A stretch of 64,000 bases of DNA from CBDBND01 sp965262665 (GCA_965262665.1 CBDHFR010000003.1:310001-374000); one strand, 5' to 3'. Numbered from the stretch's first letter, positions 1 to 8,829 are shown. Notes: a model not told the origin generated them from the letters alone. Numbers and translations are program-made.

Positions 1-12
1 GGACCGTCAGCC

Positions 13-840
13 ATGAGCACGACTGAACCCACCGAATCCCGGACTACCACGCGCGACTTATTGGCCCGCAAAGGCGGCGCCCCGATCGTGTGCATCACTG
101 CCTATTCGGCACCCATGGCCTCGCTCATGGACGACCATGTGGATGTGTTGTTGGTGGGCGATTCCCTCGGCATGGTGTTTTACGGGTTGCCGTCAACGCT
201 GCCTGTAACCACCGACATGATGATCAATCACGGTGCGGCCGTCGTGCGTGGATCGAAGAAAGCATGTGTCATTGTCGATCTGCCGTTCGGCTCCTACCAA
301 GGCTCGCCCGCACAGGCCTTTGAAACTGCCGCCCGGGTGATGGCCGAAACCGGCTGCGCTGCCGTCAAACTGGAAGGCGGTGTAGCCATGGCCGAGACCA
401 TCGGCTTTCTGGTGACCCGCGGTATTCCGGTGATGGGTCATGTCGGCATGACGCCCCAATCGGTCAATGCGTTTGGCGGGTACCGGGCACAGGGCCGGAC
501 CAAAGAGGTGGCTGACACCGTTCACGCTGATGCCCAAGCCATGGCCGACTCCGGCGCCTTTGCCATGGTGATCGAAAGCACGGTGGAACCTGTGGCCCGC
601 GCCATCACCGAACAGGTCAACATCCCCACCATCGGAATCGGCGCCTCGCCGGCCTGCGATGGGCAAATCATCGTTGCCGAAGACATCCTCGGTCTGTTCC
701 AGGATTTCAAACCCCGTTTTGTCGAACGTTATGCCGATCTCGGCGAGGAAATTTCAGCAGCGGTGGAACATTACGCGGAGGATGTGCGCGCCCGTCGGTT
801 CCCGACCCTCGATCACTGCTACGGTGTTGAGAAAGACTAG
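13..840 (+). CDS. panB: 3-methyl-2-oxobutanoate hydroxymethyltransferase PanB
   Basis: Cytosolic enzyme of pantothenate synthesis that transfers a hydroxymethyl group from methylenetetrahydrofolate to 2-oxoisovalerate, giving ketopantoate. The 275-residue product has the normal family length. Visible motifs are VGDSLGMV around residue 50 (metal-binding Asp50), IVDLPFG around Asp89, KLEGG around Glu121, and MVIESTVEP, which carries the catalytic Glu near residue 190. The ATG at 13 lies just inside the window edge. panC starts 17 bases after the TAG stop, so the two form the usual pantothenate pair. This is a confident call from family motifs. Confidence 0.97.
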   Translation: MSTTEPTESRTTTRDLLARKGGAPIVCITAYSAPMASLMDDHVDVLLVGDSLGMVFYGLPSTLPVTTDMMINHGAAVVRGSKKACVIVDLPFGSYQGSPAQAFETAARVMAETGCAAVKLEGGVAMAETIGFLVTRGIPVMGHVGMTPQSVNAFGGYRAQGRTKEVADTVHADAQAMADSGAFAMVIESTVEPVARAITEQVNIPTIGIGASPACDGQIIVAEDILGLFQDFKPRFVERYADLGEEISAAVEHYAEDVRARRFPTLDHCYGVEKD

Positions 841-857
841 GGCGGATCAACACACCC

Positions 858-1724
858 ATGTCCGACTCAAACTCTTCCCTTCATGTCGTCCGTGATGTCG
901 ACAGCCTGCGCCGCCGCGTTGCATCGTGGCGGGGCGCACTGCAATCTGTGGCTCTGGTACCGACCTTGGGCGCCCTTCACGACGGGCATTTGGCCCTGGT
1001 GGAGCGGGCCAAAGCCCTGGCCGATGCGGTAGTGGTGTCTATCTTCATCAACCCCGCCCAATTCGGACCGGACGAAGACTTAAACGCCTATCCCCGCCCG
1101 GAGGCTGAAGATTGGGAGTTGCTCGATCAAGCTGGAGTAGATCTTCTCTACCGGCCCGATGGGGCGGCCATGTATCCCGACGGTTATCAAACCAACGTCA
1201 CCGTACGAAAGGTGAGCCAAGGCCTGTGCGGCCATCACCGGCCCGGACACTTTGACGGTGTTGCCACCATCGTTGCCAAGCTGTTGCTCCAGGCTTTGCC
1301 CGACATCGCGCTGTTTGGCGAAAAGGATTACCAGCAGTTGATCGTCATTCAGCAGGTGGTACGGGATTTGAATATTCCCGTCGATATCATTGGCGTGCCG
1401 ACGGTGAGGGAAACCGACGGCTTGGCTTTGTCCTCGCGCAATGCCTATTTGAGTGCTGAGCAGCGGCGCATTGCACCCGCTCTCTATAAAGAGCTGACGG
1501 CTGCGGCCGCTGACATTGCTACCGGTGCCGCCATCACGGAGCGCTGCGCCGCGACAACGGACACCCTCACGTTGGCAGGGTTCACGTCCATCGACTATGT
1601 GGAAGCGCGCGACGCCAAGACACTGGCACCGTTACGGACATTGGAGACTGAGGGGCGCGTTTTGGCTGCAGCCTGGCTCGGCAAGGCCCGGTTGATCGAT
1701 AACGTCGCGGTGCCGAAAACCTAA
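858..1724 (+). CDS. panC: Pantoate--beta-alanine ligase PanC
   Basis: ATP-dependent ligase joining pantoate and beta-alanine to form pantothenate, the next step after ketopantoate reduction. The 288-residue length is typical. The nucleotide-binding signature GALHDGHLAL (a HIGH-type motif) lies near residues 38-47, FINPAQFGPDED follows near 62, and GEKDYQQL and ALSSRNAYL mark the second half. It follows panB closely and is probably co-transcribed. Its last four bases overlap the stop of the convergent lipoprotein gene. No panE-like reductase is in the window. Confidence 0.97.
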   Translation: MSDSNSSLHVVRDVDSLRRRVASWRGALQSVALVPTLGALHDGHLALVERAKALADAVVVSIFINPAQFGPDEDLNAYPRPEAEDWELLDQAGVDLLYRPDGAAMYPDGYQTNVTVRKVSQGLCGHHRPGHFDGVATIVAKLLLQALPDIALFGEKDYQQLIVIQQVVRDLNIPVDIIGVPTVRETDGLALSSRNAYLSAEQRRIAPALYKELTAAAADIATGAAITERCAATTDTLTLAGFTSIDYVEARDAKTLAPLRTLETEGRVLAAAWLGKARLIDNVAVPKT

Positions 1725-2839
1725 CGAACGTAGATGTGCACTTCCGCGGACTGGGCGGTCGGGCTCGCCATGGCGGACAGCATCACCCGGTCGGAGGGCA
1801 GGCCCATGCCCGAGAGGGATTGCAGCACCTGTTCCGCATTGCGCCGGGCCGATCCGGACGACAGGTTTTGGCTGCCCGAACCCGGGCTCACCGCGACCAA
1901 ATCAAAGATGGCATCGGGCCGGCGTTCCAGAGCGCGGCTGACGGCTTGGTACAGAGCCGGTTCATAGGCGACGTCTTGGCGGTCGAACCTGATCACCACC
2001 AAGGGGCGGCGCTGAGAGAAATCGCCCGGTGCGGCTGAGGCCATTTGTGGCCCAGCCGATGCCGCTTGTTGGGAACCGTAAAGCTGACCCGAATTGATGT
2101 CCCCGGCCAGCTCCATGAGGTTTTCCCGTTCGTTGGCGACGAACTGTTGCTGCCGGCCAATGTCGGTGTTGAGTTCGCCGAGCAGGCGTTCAATGGTCAC
2201 TGTGGTCTGATTGACCTCGTCTTCTAAGCCACGCAGACGGCGATGGTCGTCGTCGACCGCGCCGGTCAGGCCATAGGCCGCGCGCACGCTATCCAGCAGA
2301 TACGACGACATGGCGGAGTCCGCTGCAACCTGAGCGGCCAATTGGTTCATATTTGAAATGTCGCCTTCAATCCGATTGAGCTGCTCTTGGGAAGAGCGCC
2401 ACTGGCCCATCAGGTTGGGATTGCCCGGGGTGGTACCGACTTGCAGCCGGCTTTTGATGCCGCCGACCATGCCGTGATAGGCCGACGCATTGGATACGGT
2501 CTGGGAGCGGATCGCTTCCAGCTGATTGTTGCGCACCGCCAAGGTTTGGCGCAGCTGGCCGAGTTCACCGCTGAACTGGCTGACCTTCTGATTGACGAAG
2601 GTGCCGGTGTTCATCGCCGTCATGCCAACCGGCGCCATGGGTGCGACCGGTGCGGGACGGAACTCAGATGCCGTGCTTGTCGGCGGCGGCGTCATCGCTG
2701 GCGCGGCTACCGGCGCTGCAGTTTCTTCGTCTTCGCCGAAGAGCGGGAACAAAGCATCGGTGGCAAACGAGCACCCGCTCAAGCCTAAAACCGCGCCCAG
2801 CGTCAAAATGTGACGTACGGACAGCCCCATCAAATCCAT
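1721..2839 (-). CDS. Predicted lipoprotein with coiled coil and OmpA-like C-terminal domain
   Basis: The N-terminus is a lipoprotein signal with lipobox LSGC (Cys23 from the first start), so the protein should be lipid-anchored on the periplasmic face of a membrane. Residues about 75-230 are rich in Q, N, E and L and look alpha-helical or coiled-coil. The last 100 residues (RPLVVIRFDRQDVAYEP, then SARRNAEQVL and SAEVHIYVR) resemble a degenerate OmpA/MotB peptidoglycan-binding domain. Two ATG starts nine bases apart (2839 and 2830) are both possible; the second gives a more compact signal peptide. Exact function is unknown; an envelope-structure role is inferred. Confidence 0.75.
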   Translation of the reverse strand: MDLMGLSVRHILTLGAVLGLSGCSFATDALFPLFGEDEETAAPVAAPAMTPPPTSTASEFRPAPVAPMAPVGMTAMNTGTFVNQKVSQFSGELGQLRQTLAVRNNQLEAIRSQTVSNASAYHGMVGGIKSRLQVGTTPGNPNLMGQWRSSQEQLNRIEGDISNMNQLAAQVAADSAMSSYLLDSVRAAYGLTGAVDDDHRRLRGLEDEVNQTTVTIERLLGELNTDIGRQQQFVANERENLMELAGDINSGQLYGSQQAASAGPQMASAAPGDFSQRRPLVVIRFDRQDVAYEPALYQAVSRALERRPDAIFDLVAVSPGSGSQNLSSGSARRNAEQVLQSLSGMGLPSDRVMLSAMASPTAQSAEVHIYVR

Positions 2840-3146
2840 CCCTTGCTTTTCTTAAACACGTGTCTTGATCGCATCTAAATAGCGTGAGAGGCCACCGTCC
2901 TCTCTCAACGGTATCCCCCAACATATTGAGGCAGAAACATAAATTGGTTTCCTCCCAAGCCGGAGGCGAGTGTACGCAAAGTGCGGAGGGGGAACAAGCC
3001 GCATTTGCCCAAGGGCTGGCCATTGCGTCGATGCCGAGAGTGGAGGGGGCGGCCTCTTCGAGAGGGCTAACCGCCCAGGGCGCCGGGATTTCCCCTGGAC
3101 AGGCTGGGGGCGGTTGAGTAGGACAACCGCTCCCGTCAGCGATGGG
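2840..3146. other. Intergenic region with strong hairpins upstream of tRNA-Arg
   Basis: No convincing protein gene; the reading frames here lack family features. The right half folds strongly. One hairpin has GGGCGG at 3047-3052 pairing with CCGCCC at 3071-3076 around an inner CCTCT-TCG-AGAGG helix. A second has CCAGGG pairing with CCCTGG at about 3075-3098. A third has GGCGGTTG pairing with CAACCGC at about 3110-3132. None is followed by a T run, so they do not look like simple terminators. The region must also contain the tRNA promoter. A structured RNA gene is possible, but I cannot match it to SRP RNA, RNase P RNA or tmRNA. Confidence 0.4.
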
Positions 3147-3223
3147 GCGCCCGTAGCTCAACTGGATAGAGCACCTGACTACGGATCAGGAGGTTAGGAG
3201 TTCGAATCTTCTCGGGCGCGCCA
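3147..3223 (+). tRNA. tRNA-Arg (anticodon ACG)
   Basis: A 77-base cloverleaf. The acceptor stem GCGCCCG pairs with CGGGCGC, followed by discriminator G and an encoded CCA. The D arm is GCTC/GAGC. The anticodon stem CCTGA/TCAGG encloses loop CTACGGA, giving anticodon ACG. The T loop is TTCGAAT with a stem containing one G-U pair. The A34 is expected to be deaminated to inosine so that it reads CGU, CGC and CGA. Confidence 0.97.
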
Positions 3224-3282
3224 TTTCTCAAAGAGAAATGGGCCGCCCCAATCAAATTTTGGGTTCGAACGCTTTCGAACCC
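3221..3282 (+). other. Two perfect hairpins and a partial repeat of the tRNA 3' end
   Basis: The tRNA CCA is the start of a perfect 9-bp hairpin (3221-3229 with 3233-3241, loop AAA). A second perfect 9-bp hairpin, GGGTTCGAA with TTCGAACCC, spans 3261-3282. There is no T tract, so a standard intrinsic terminator is doubtful, although the first hairpin could define the transcript end. The sequence following the second hairpin repeats the GCGCGCCATT of the tRNA 3' end, as if part of the T arm and acceptor end had been copied. An old tRNA attachment site is possible, but no integrase is present. Confidence 0.35.
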
Positions 3283-3344
3283 GCGCGCCATTCCTTTCGA
3301 ACAATCACAGATTCACCAACCGTGTGATGCAAGGATTTCCCTTA

Positions 3345-4251
3345 GAGTCGGTTTCGAAAGTCATGCGGCTCGGGCCAATCTGCGGACGAGGAGCATGACG
3401 GAGGCGGCGTAGAGGAAGGCGCGGGCCGAGGCGATGGTGGCCTCGAAGTCCTTTGCCAGTCGCCGGTTGCGGTTGATCCAGGCGAAGAAGCGCTCCACGA
3501 CCCAGCGGCGCGGTTGGACGGCGAAGCCGACCTGATCGGGGCTTTTGCGCACGATCTCGACGGCGATCATGGTGGCCGTGGCGACCTTCTCGCCGGCGTA
3601 GCCGCTGTCGGCAAAGACCTTCTCGATGAACGGAAACGAGCCGCGTGAGGCGCACAGCAGCGGCCCGCCACCATCGCGGTCCTGGATACTCGCCGGATGC
3701 GCCTCGAGCACGAGGCCGCGCCCGTCGGTGTCGACCAGCGCGTGGCGCTTGCGCCCCTTGATCTTCTTGCCCGCATCGTAGCCGCGGGGGCCACCAGCCT
3801 CGGTCGTCTTGACGCTCTGGCTGTCGATAATCGCGCCGCTCGGGCTGGCCTCGCGTCCGACCCGCTCGCGATCGGCCATGACCAGAAAGTGGTTGATCTT
3901 CTCAAGGAGGCCGTCGTCGCGGAACTTAGCGAACCAGCGATAGATCGTGCCCCACGGTGGTAAATCGCTTGGCAGCAAGCGCCAAGGGCAGCCAGCCCGC
4001 ATCACGTAGAAAATGCCGTTGACGATCTCTCGCATCGGCCATGACCGGGGCCGTCCCGTGCCATGAGCCGGAGGCAAATGAGGCTCGATCACAACCCACT
4101 CCGCATCGGTCAAATCAGTCTGATAACGCAGCGCCTTGCGGCTATGCTGCTCTCGGGTGGTCGGCGTCCACATGGCGGCTCCAGATCGGTTTCAGCAACC
4201 TTCCTGGAATCACATCGACACCGGCCACTCAACCCCTTTCGAAACGGCCTC
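3345..4251. mobile_element. IS5-family (IS427-like) insertion sequence
   Basis: A 907-bp element bounded by 16-bp inverted repeats starting GAG and ending GTTTCGAAAG (3345-3360 and, inverted, 4236-4251), identical at 14 of 16 positions. It is flanked by TTA on both sides (3342-3344 and 4252-4254), the 3-bp TNA-type target duplication typical of the IS427 group. It holds a single transposase gene and looks potentially active. The right-hand TTA is also the stop codon of the adjacent SnoaL-like gene. Confidence 0.92.
3361..4173 (-). CDS. IS5-family transposase
   Basis: 270-residue DDE transposase in one uninterrupted frame. The N-terminal DUF4096-like part has LTDAEWVVIEPHLPP and GCPWRLLPSDLPPW. 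The DDE residues are visible as GAIIDSQSVKT (first Asp), KVFADSGYAGEK (second Asp) and WVVERFFAWINRNRRLAKDFE (Glu and the RRL-E signature). Length and order match the IS427 group, some of which need a frameshift; this copy does not. It fills most of the element. Confidence 0.95.
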   Translation of the reverse strand: MWTPTTREQHSRKALRYQTDLTDAEWVVIEPHLPPAHGTGRPRSWPMREIVNGIFYVMRAGCPWRLLPSDLPPWGTIYRWFAKFRDDGLLEKINHFLVMADRERVGREASPSGAIIDSQSVKTTEAGGPRGYDAGKKIKGRKRHALVDTDGRGLVLEAHPASIQDRDGGGPLLCASRGSFPFIEKVFADSGYAGEKVATATMIAVEIVRKSPDQVGFAVQPRRWVVERFFAWINRNRRLAKDFEATIASARAFLYAASVMLLVRRLARAA

Positions 4252-4761
4252 TTAGTCCTTGGTTTTGAGCTGGGACAGCATATCGTTGGCGTCGGGCGAT
4301 GAGGTGTCCATGTTGCGCCACACTTTCCAGCCCTCCGGTGTTTTGCGGAGCAAAGTGAAAAACCGCCCGGCGTGGTAATAGGGCTCGGCATCAGCCGCTG
4401 CGTCCTTGGGTTGGCGCTTTGAGGCGAAGCGTCCGTTCAAGAAAGCCCAGGTGCCGTTGAACTCCACTTCCTCCACATCCAGCAGTATGTCGATGGTGTT
4501 GGTTTCCAAGGTCTTGCTCAAACGCGGACCAAGCACGTCAGGGCCGGTGATGGGTGCGCCTTCGGCCATGACAAATCCCCCAGGATCGTAGCCGTCGGCC
4601 ACCGCCTGGCCGTCCCCGGTGGCGTACGCCTTTTTCCAGGTCTCGACGATCGCCGCCATGGCCGCGCGGTCTTCCTCGCTGCCGCCGCGCCATTCGGTGG
4701 CTTGCGCTGTCGTGTTAAAGACCAGAAGAGTGATAGCAATCTCTGTCAGCAGTCGGTTCAT
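4252..4761 (-). CDS. Exported SnoaL-like / DUF4440 protein
   Basis: About 169 residues. A signal peptide (MNRLLTEIAITLLVFNTTAQA) precedes a NTF2/SnoaL-like cone fold: AIVETWKKAYATGDGQAVADGY, then GPDVLGPRLSK and GRFFTLLRKTPEGWKVWRNMD. Such proteins are often ketosteroid-isomerase-like, and no substrate can be assigned. The ATG at 4761 is chosen over the upstream TTG because AAGGAG lies about ten bases before it. The TAA stop is the TTA target duplication of the neighbouring IS5 element, so the insertion landed exactly at the end of the gene and left the protein intact. Confidence 0.75.
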   Translation of the reverse strand: MNRLLTEIAITLLVFNTTAQATEWRGGSEEDRAAMAAIVETWKKAYATGDGQAVADGYDPGGFVMAEGAPITGPDVLGPRLSKTLETNTIDILLDVEEVEFNGTWAFLNGRFASKRQPKDAAADAEPYYHAGRFFTLLRKTPEGWKVWRNMDTSSPDANDMLSQLKTKD

Positions 4762-4784
4762 GGTCAAGCACTCCTTTGTGTCGT

Positions 4785-5317
4785 TTACTCAGCGAAGGCA
4801 CTTTCATTTGGTGCGCCGGACCCGAGGTCGATCCATTCAAATTCCAACGTGGTGTTCCATCCACCGATCTTGTCTCCATCTTTCGGGGGGTCCTTGAAAA
4901 TCTGGCTAAAGCTCACAAATCGGGTCGGACGATCAGTCAGTGTCGTTAAGGGCAGCAATAAGGCTTCGACATAGGCCGGACGTCCGGTGCCAAGGGTGAA
5001 GCGGTTAATGACGTGCATTCCACAGGGCACACGAACGATGTGAAGGCTGTTCCGGAAAAAGCATCACGCACCTTTGGGTCTTCATGCTCGATTGCTTTTT
5101 TTCCGGTGCGGTCCATGCCCCAACGTTCGACCAGTCCTGTCCCCATCAAACGCACAATAAGATCAGTATCCGCGTGCTCTAACACGCAGATCATGGGTGC
5201 ATAGGCGGGGTGGGCTTGATCCAGAAACGTTTCGGACGTCGGTGCCAAACCATCCTTCGGCAACGACTGCCAATGCTCGAAAAAGCCTTCGCATTCCTGT
5301 GTTTGGAAGTCCGGCAT
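4785..5317 (-). pseudogene. PAS-domain (PAS_5-like) protein, frameshifted
   Basis: The first part (start 5317, preceded by GGGGAG) reads HWQSLPKDGLAPTSETFLD, then MGTGLVERWGMDRTGKK, typical of PAS_5 proteins of alphaproteobacteria. The expected continuation, VPCGMHVINRFTLGTGRPAY followed by LLLPLTTLTDRP, is in another frame starting near 5030. The break therefore lies around 5030-5037, in the run TCGTTCGTGTGCCC. Joined, the protein would be about 177 residues, the usual size. It is either a sensory pseudogene or a local sequence error. Confidence 0.7.
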
Positions 5318-5378
5318 TCTTTTTCTCCCCGCTTCACGCTATCCCATTGCGCGGTGAGTCAAAAGGGTGTTCCGGCTG

Positions 5379-6176
5379 CTACCCGCGCCGCAACAGCTCT
5401 GCTTCGGAAAGGGCAAAGGAGGCTGGATTGTCCACGTCGATGGGCCCGAACGGATAGGGCAGATTCACCACCGATGCGGTGATGCCCATATTCTTGCCGA
5501 TGCGGGCGATGAGTTCATCGAGGGTCGCCCATTTCATTTTGTAGAGCAGGAACGACATGAGGCCGAAGGCCTTGAGAATGCGCAGGTGCCGTTTGCCGAA
5601 CTGGCCACCCCCTTCGAAAATGCGCGCGGTGACGAGGGACTGCTCAGTGCGTAGACCGAACAGATTACACGCCGACCAGCCGCCGTCCTTGATGCGGTGA
5701 TAGGCCAGACCGGAATGGGGAAACTGGGTCCGCACCACATCTTCCGAGGTGAAGCCGAGACACACATCCTCCGTGTCGGCTAGAAACCCGCCAACAAAAT
5801 CCCTCACCAACTCCGGCGTATGCAGCGCGTTATCCCCGGTGGTGATAACCAGAGGCAGGGGATTGTCCAATGTTTCGACAGCAGCCAACACGCTGTTGGC
5901 GAGATTGCCACGGCTCGGCGTCACCACAATGGTGCCGTCGTCCAGCCAGGTGCTCAGTTGTGGCACTCCACGGAGGACGGCTTCCTCTTCAATGGAAATA
6001 GCAACACGGTTGAAACACCCGCTGTCGAGGAGCGCAGTGATAACCCGCACAAGCATGACCTGTCCGGCGATCTCTACCAGGCACTTATGGGATTTGTCTT
6101 GCAATTGGGCGACGGAGTCCCGCGGCCCCGCCCGGCTCGCCGCCATGACGAGGGCGGTGACACGCTGTACCGTCAC
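5379..6176 (-). CDS. MobA-like / sugar nucleotidyltransferase-fold protein
   Basis: A GT-A type NTP-transferase domain of about 265 residues: VTALVMAASRAGPRDSVAQL, then KCLVEIAGQVMLVRVITALLDSG and LVITTGDNALHTPELVRDF. This resembles molybdenum cofactor or nucleotidyl-sugar transferases; the GDNA motif is the nucleotide and metal site. I chose the GTG at 6176, which overlaps the TGA of the upstream MmgE/PrpD gene (GTGA) and implies translational coupling; an ATG at 6275 would run deep inside that gene. The C-terminus includes a hydrophobic stretch (LMSFLLYKMKWATLDELI). The substrate is unknown. Confidence 0.7.
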   Translation of the reverse strand: MTVQRVTALVMAASRAGPRDSVAQLQDKSHKCLVEIAGQVMLVRVITALLDSGCFNRVAISIEEEAVLRGVPQLSTWLDDGTIVVTPSRGNLANSVLAAVETLDNPLPLVITTGDNALHTPELVRDFVGGFLADTEDVCLGFTSEDVVRTQFPHSGLAYHRIKDGGWSACNLFGLRTEQSLVTARIFEGGGQFGKRHLRILKAFGLMSFLLYKMKWATLDELIARIGKNMGITASVVNLPYPFGPIDVDNPASFALSEAELLRRG

Positions 6177-7597
6177 GCCACACTCTCGGCAAAGGGAATC
6201 CGAAGCGGTGTCATCATCTCGCTGATGGTGTTTAGACCATTCATGGCGTCGAGTGCCTCGCGTACCGGCTGACACTGTTCAGACGTCATCAGGCCGTCCA
6301 CACATCCATCGAACTTGGTCCAGTACTGGGCGTCGGTGAACGGTGCCGCCTTGCTGCCGAGCGGCATGTCCAATCCCCTTTCGACCACGTCGCCCGAGGT
6401 AAGATGAACTTCGACCACAGTGGTCACTTCCCCTTCCAACTTGTCGATGGGGTCGAGTTTGATTTTTCCAAACAACGATCGCACCTCAGAGCGCATCACC
6501 GCGTCCGAAGTAAAGTCCGCAAGGGTACAGTTCCCGCTGAGTAAAACGACAGCCAAGCCGTACTGCATGGAGAATTTCGCTTCCATGGGATCCTGCGGGT
6601 CGTGATGCATGAGATTGTTGAAATGTACCTTCGGCGCGTGAACGATGATTTTGTCGACATCGTTTTCACCGAAGCCATGCTCGTCCATCAGCAACTGCAA
6701 ACAATCCATCGCCCGGTGGGCAGCGCCACAATTGGGAAAGCGTTTGACGCGAAAGCCGTGTTCCAAAATCAATAGCGGCTCACCCACCTGCTCGGTTTCA
6801 AAGCGGAGGTTCTGGCCATGGTCGAAATGGGTCAAGGCGTCACGCTGTTCCTCATAGTCGGGCCCGACCATCAATCGGTTCATGCCGGTGCGTCCATCCA
6901 AGGTGCCCATTCCCGCGGTGATACCGCTCCTCGCCATGGATGCGGCAACAACACCCGATTTGGCCGCCAAGCCTGCGTGCACCGGCTTGGCCATGGTACC
7001 GAACTGGGACATGAACCCCGCCGCCATACTGGTGGCCAAAGAGATTGTGTAGGCGCTGCGCAGGGCGTCCAGTTTTAAAAGTCGTGCACAAGCAGCGGCG
7101 GCGCCGATGGCGCCTACGGTGGCGGTGGCGTGCCAGCCGCGATTGCGGTGTAGCGGATTCACGCCCTGGCCGACGCGCCCCATGATCTGCAGGCCGCAGA
7201 TGTAGGCATCCAGACAGGCATGCCCCGAGGCATTTTCCTGTTCCCCCAGGGCCAGGATGGCCGGCGCCAGGACGGCCGTGGCATGAGCCTTGGGCGGATC
7301 GAAGTTGTCGTCGAAGTCCAGCGCATGACCGGCAGTGCCGTTGATCAGCGCTGCCCACGGCGCCGCTAAGGCGGTGCTTTGGCCGACAACGGTACAGGGT
7401 CCCGCGCCCCAGTCTTTGACGGTGGCGAACACACCCAGGGTGGACTCATCCACGGCGCCGGGCACGGTCACGCCGATGACGTCGATGAACTCCCGCTTGG
7501 CGGAATGAAGCGCTTCTGCAGGCCAATCGTCTGGAGCGTTTGCAATCCAGGCCCCAAAAGCTTCCGTTGGCGTTAGGCTGTTGCCCGGGTATGCCAT
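6173..7597 (-). CDS. MmgE/PrpD family protein
   Basis: 474 residues, full length for the family that includes 2-methylcitrate dehydratase PrpD and cis-aconitate decarboxylase. Visible family features are NGTAGHALDFDDNFDPPKAHATAVL (the active-site His/Asp region), RGWHATATVGAIGAAAACARLL and GTMAKPVHAGLAAKSGVVAA. The reaction could be dehydration or decarboxylation of a tricarboxylate-like substrate, but sequence alone does not decide. It starts divergently from the sulfotransferase gene with AGGGA upstream, and its stop overlaps the next gene. Confidence 0.85.
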   Translation of the reverse strand: MAYPGNSLTPTEAFGAWIANAPDDWPAEALHSAKREFIDVIGVTVPGAVDESTLGVFATVKDWGAGPCTVVGQSTALAAPWAALINGTAGHALDFDDNFDPPKAHATAVLAPAILALGEQENASGHACLDAYICGLQIMGRVGQGVNPLHRNRGWHATATVGAIGAAAACARLLKLDALRSAYTISLATSMAAGFMSQFGTMAKPVHAGLAAKSGVVAASMARSGITAGMGTLDGRTGMNRLMVGPDYEEQRDALTHFDHGQNLRFETEQVGEPLLILEHGFRVKRFPNCGAAHRAMDCLQLLMDEHGFGENDVDKIIVHAPKVHFNNLMHHDPQDPMEAKFSMQYGLAVVLLSGNCTLADFTSDAVMRSEVRSLFGKIKLDPIDKLEGEVTTVVEVHLTSGDVVERGLDMPLGSKAAPFTDAQYWTKFDGCVDGLMTSEQCQPVREALDAMNGLNTISEMMTPLRIPFAESVA

Positions 7598-7695
7598 GCT
7601 GTTTTCCCTGACCCGAATACAGTGTTAGAATGTTTGGTGCCTCAGGTAACAAGGGAATGCAAGGCCAAGAGGTTTGGGGCGATGGGGGAGGATCC

Positions 7696-8829
7696 ATGCC
7701 GACACAACCGTTGGCCAAGGACCGCTTGCAGGCGATCTATGCGCTGCCCGATCATGAGGTTGTCGGCGATCTCATTCCTGATACCGATCGTTCCTTGTCT
7801 ATTGACGAGGCCTTGAGCCGGATTGCCGATACGCCGGGGATGGTGCCGGTGGCCATCGATCACACCGACGGCGGACATGTACTGTGGGCGGACCTCGGCG
7901 ATCACCCCTTTCGTGAATGGCAGTACATGTTCACGGTCAAACATCTGGCTGAGAACGGCATGGTGGGAGATGCGTTCCGTACCGATTTTGCCATTCTTAA
8001 AGAGGACCGGGTGGTCAACGGCGGCATCGCACCGCGCGGCTTCGTCTTTCACATCTCCCGTTGCGGCTCGACTCTCGTTGCCAAAGCCCTGGCGCGCTCA
8101 AAGTCCCATGTGGTCATCACCCAGGGTGCGCCGTTGCAGCGCGGCTTCTGGGCCACGCTGACGGACGACTGGCGCAAGCCGCTGGAATCCACCCCCGAGG
8201 CATTACACATGTTCCGCAATTTGGTGCTGGCGATGACGCGACCGCGCCGTCCGGAGCAGACCACCGCTTTCGTCAAGTTCATCAGCTGGAACGTGCTCTA
8301 TGCGGATTTCATCGCCGCCGCCTTTCCAGGCGTACCGGCGTTGTTTCTCTACCGCGATCCCGTCGAAGTGATCGCGTCGGTGATGAACGAAACCACGGCC
8401 GTGTTGCATGCCAAAGGCACCCGCGAGGCTGAGTTTCTAACCGGGTACTCTATCGACGACAACGCCGCCATGAGTGATGTGGCCTATCTGGCGAAGTGTT
8501 ATGCCCGGTATTTTGAAACCGTCGGCACGTCGTCGTTGGAAAAGTTGTCGTGGCTCAACTATACGGACCTCAAGGCCGAGCGCTTCATCGACATTGTTGC
8601 GCGGGGATTAGAGTTTAAACCCGAAGCGTCAGTGGTGACGGACATGCTGGAACAGTTCCAATTTCATTCCAAGGACGACAGCGATTCAACAGCATTCAAA
8701 GCCGACAGTGACGACAAGCGCCAATCCATGGCGCAAGAGGATCAAGAGTTGATCCGTAGCGTGTGTGGTGAAAGTTACCGCGCCCTCAATGCCGCGACGC
8801 GCAACCTATTTCCAAAATCAGACGATTAG
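7696..8829 (+). CDS. Sulfotransferase-family (P-loop) protein
   Basis: 377 residues from the ATG at 7696, which is preceded by GGGGGAGGATCC; an in-frame ATG at 7630 has no such site. The 5'-phosphosulfate loop FHISRCGSTLVAKAL near residues 117-131 and the 3'-phosphate region LFLYRDPVEVIASVM near residues 215-230 identify a PAPS-dependent sulfotransferase-like fold. N-terminal residues 1-90 form a separate domain of unknown role. The acceptor is unknown. The gene stands alone between a divergent MmgE/PrpD gene and a convergent broken enolase gene. Confidence 0.75.
   Translation: MPTQPLAKDRLQAIYALPDHEVVGDLIPDTDRSLSIDEALSRIADTPGMVPVAIDHTDGGHVLWADLGDHPFREWQYMFTVKHLAENGMVGDAFRTDFAILKEDRVVNGGIAPRGFVFHISRCGSTLVAKALARSKSHVVITQGAPLQRGFWATLTDDWRKPLESTPEALHMFRNLVLAMTRPRRPEQTTAFVKFISWNVLYADFIAAAFPGVPALFLYRDPVEVIASVMNETTAVLHAKGTREAEFLTGYSIDDNAAMSDVAYLAKCYARYFETVGTSSLEKLSWLNYTDLKAERFIDIVARGLEFKPEASVVTDMLEQFQFHSKDDSDSTAFKADSDDKRQSMAQEDQELIRSVCGESYRALNAATRNLFPKSDD

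Noticed and set aside
2664..3161. 165-codon minus-strand open frame reaching into the tRNA region
   Set aside because: It overlaps the lipoprotein in another frame and runs into tRNA-Arg; no protein features were seen.
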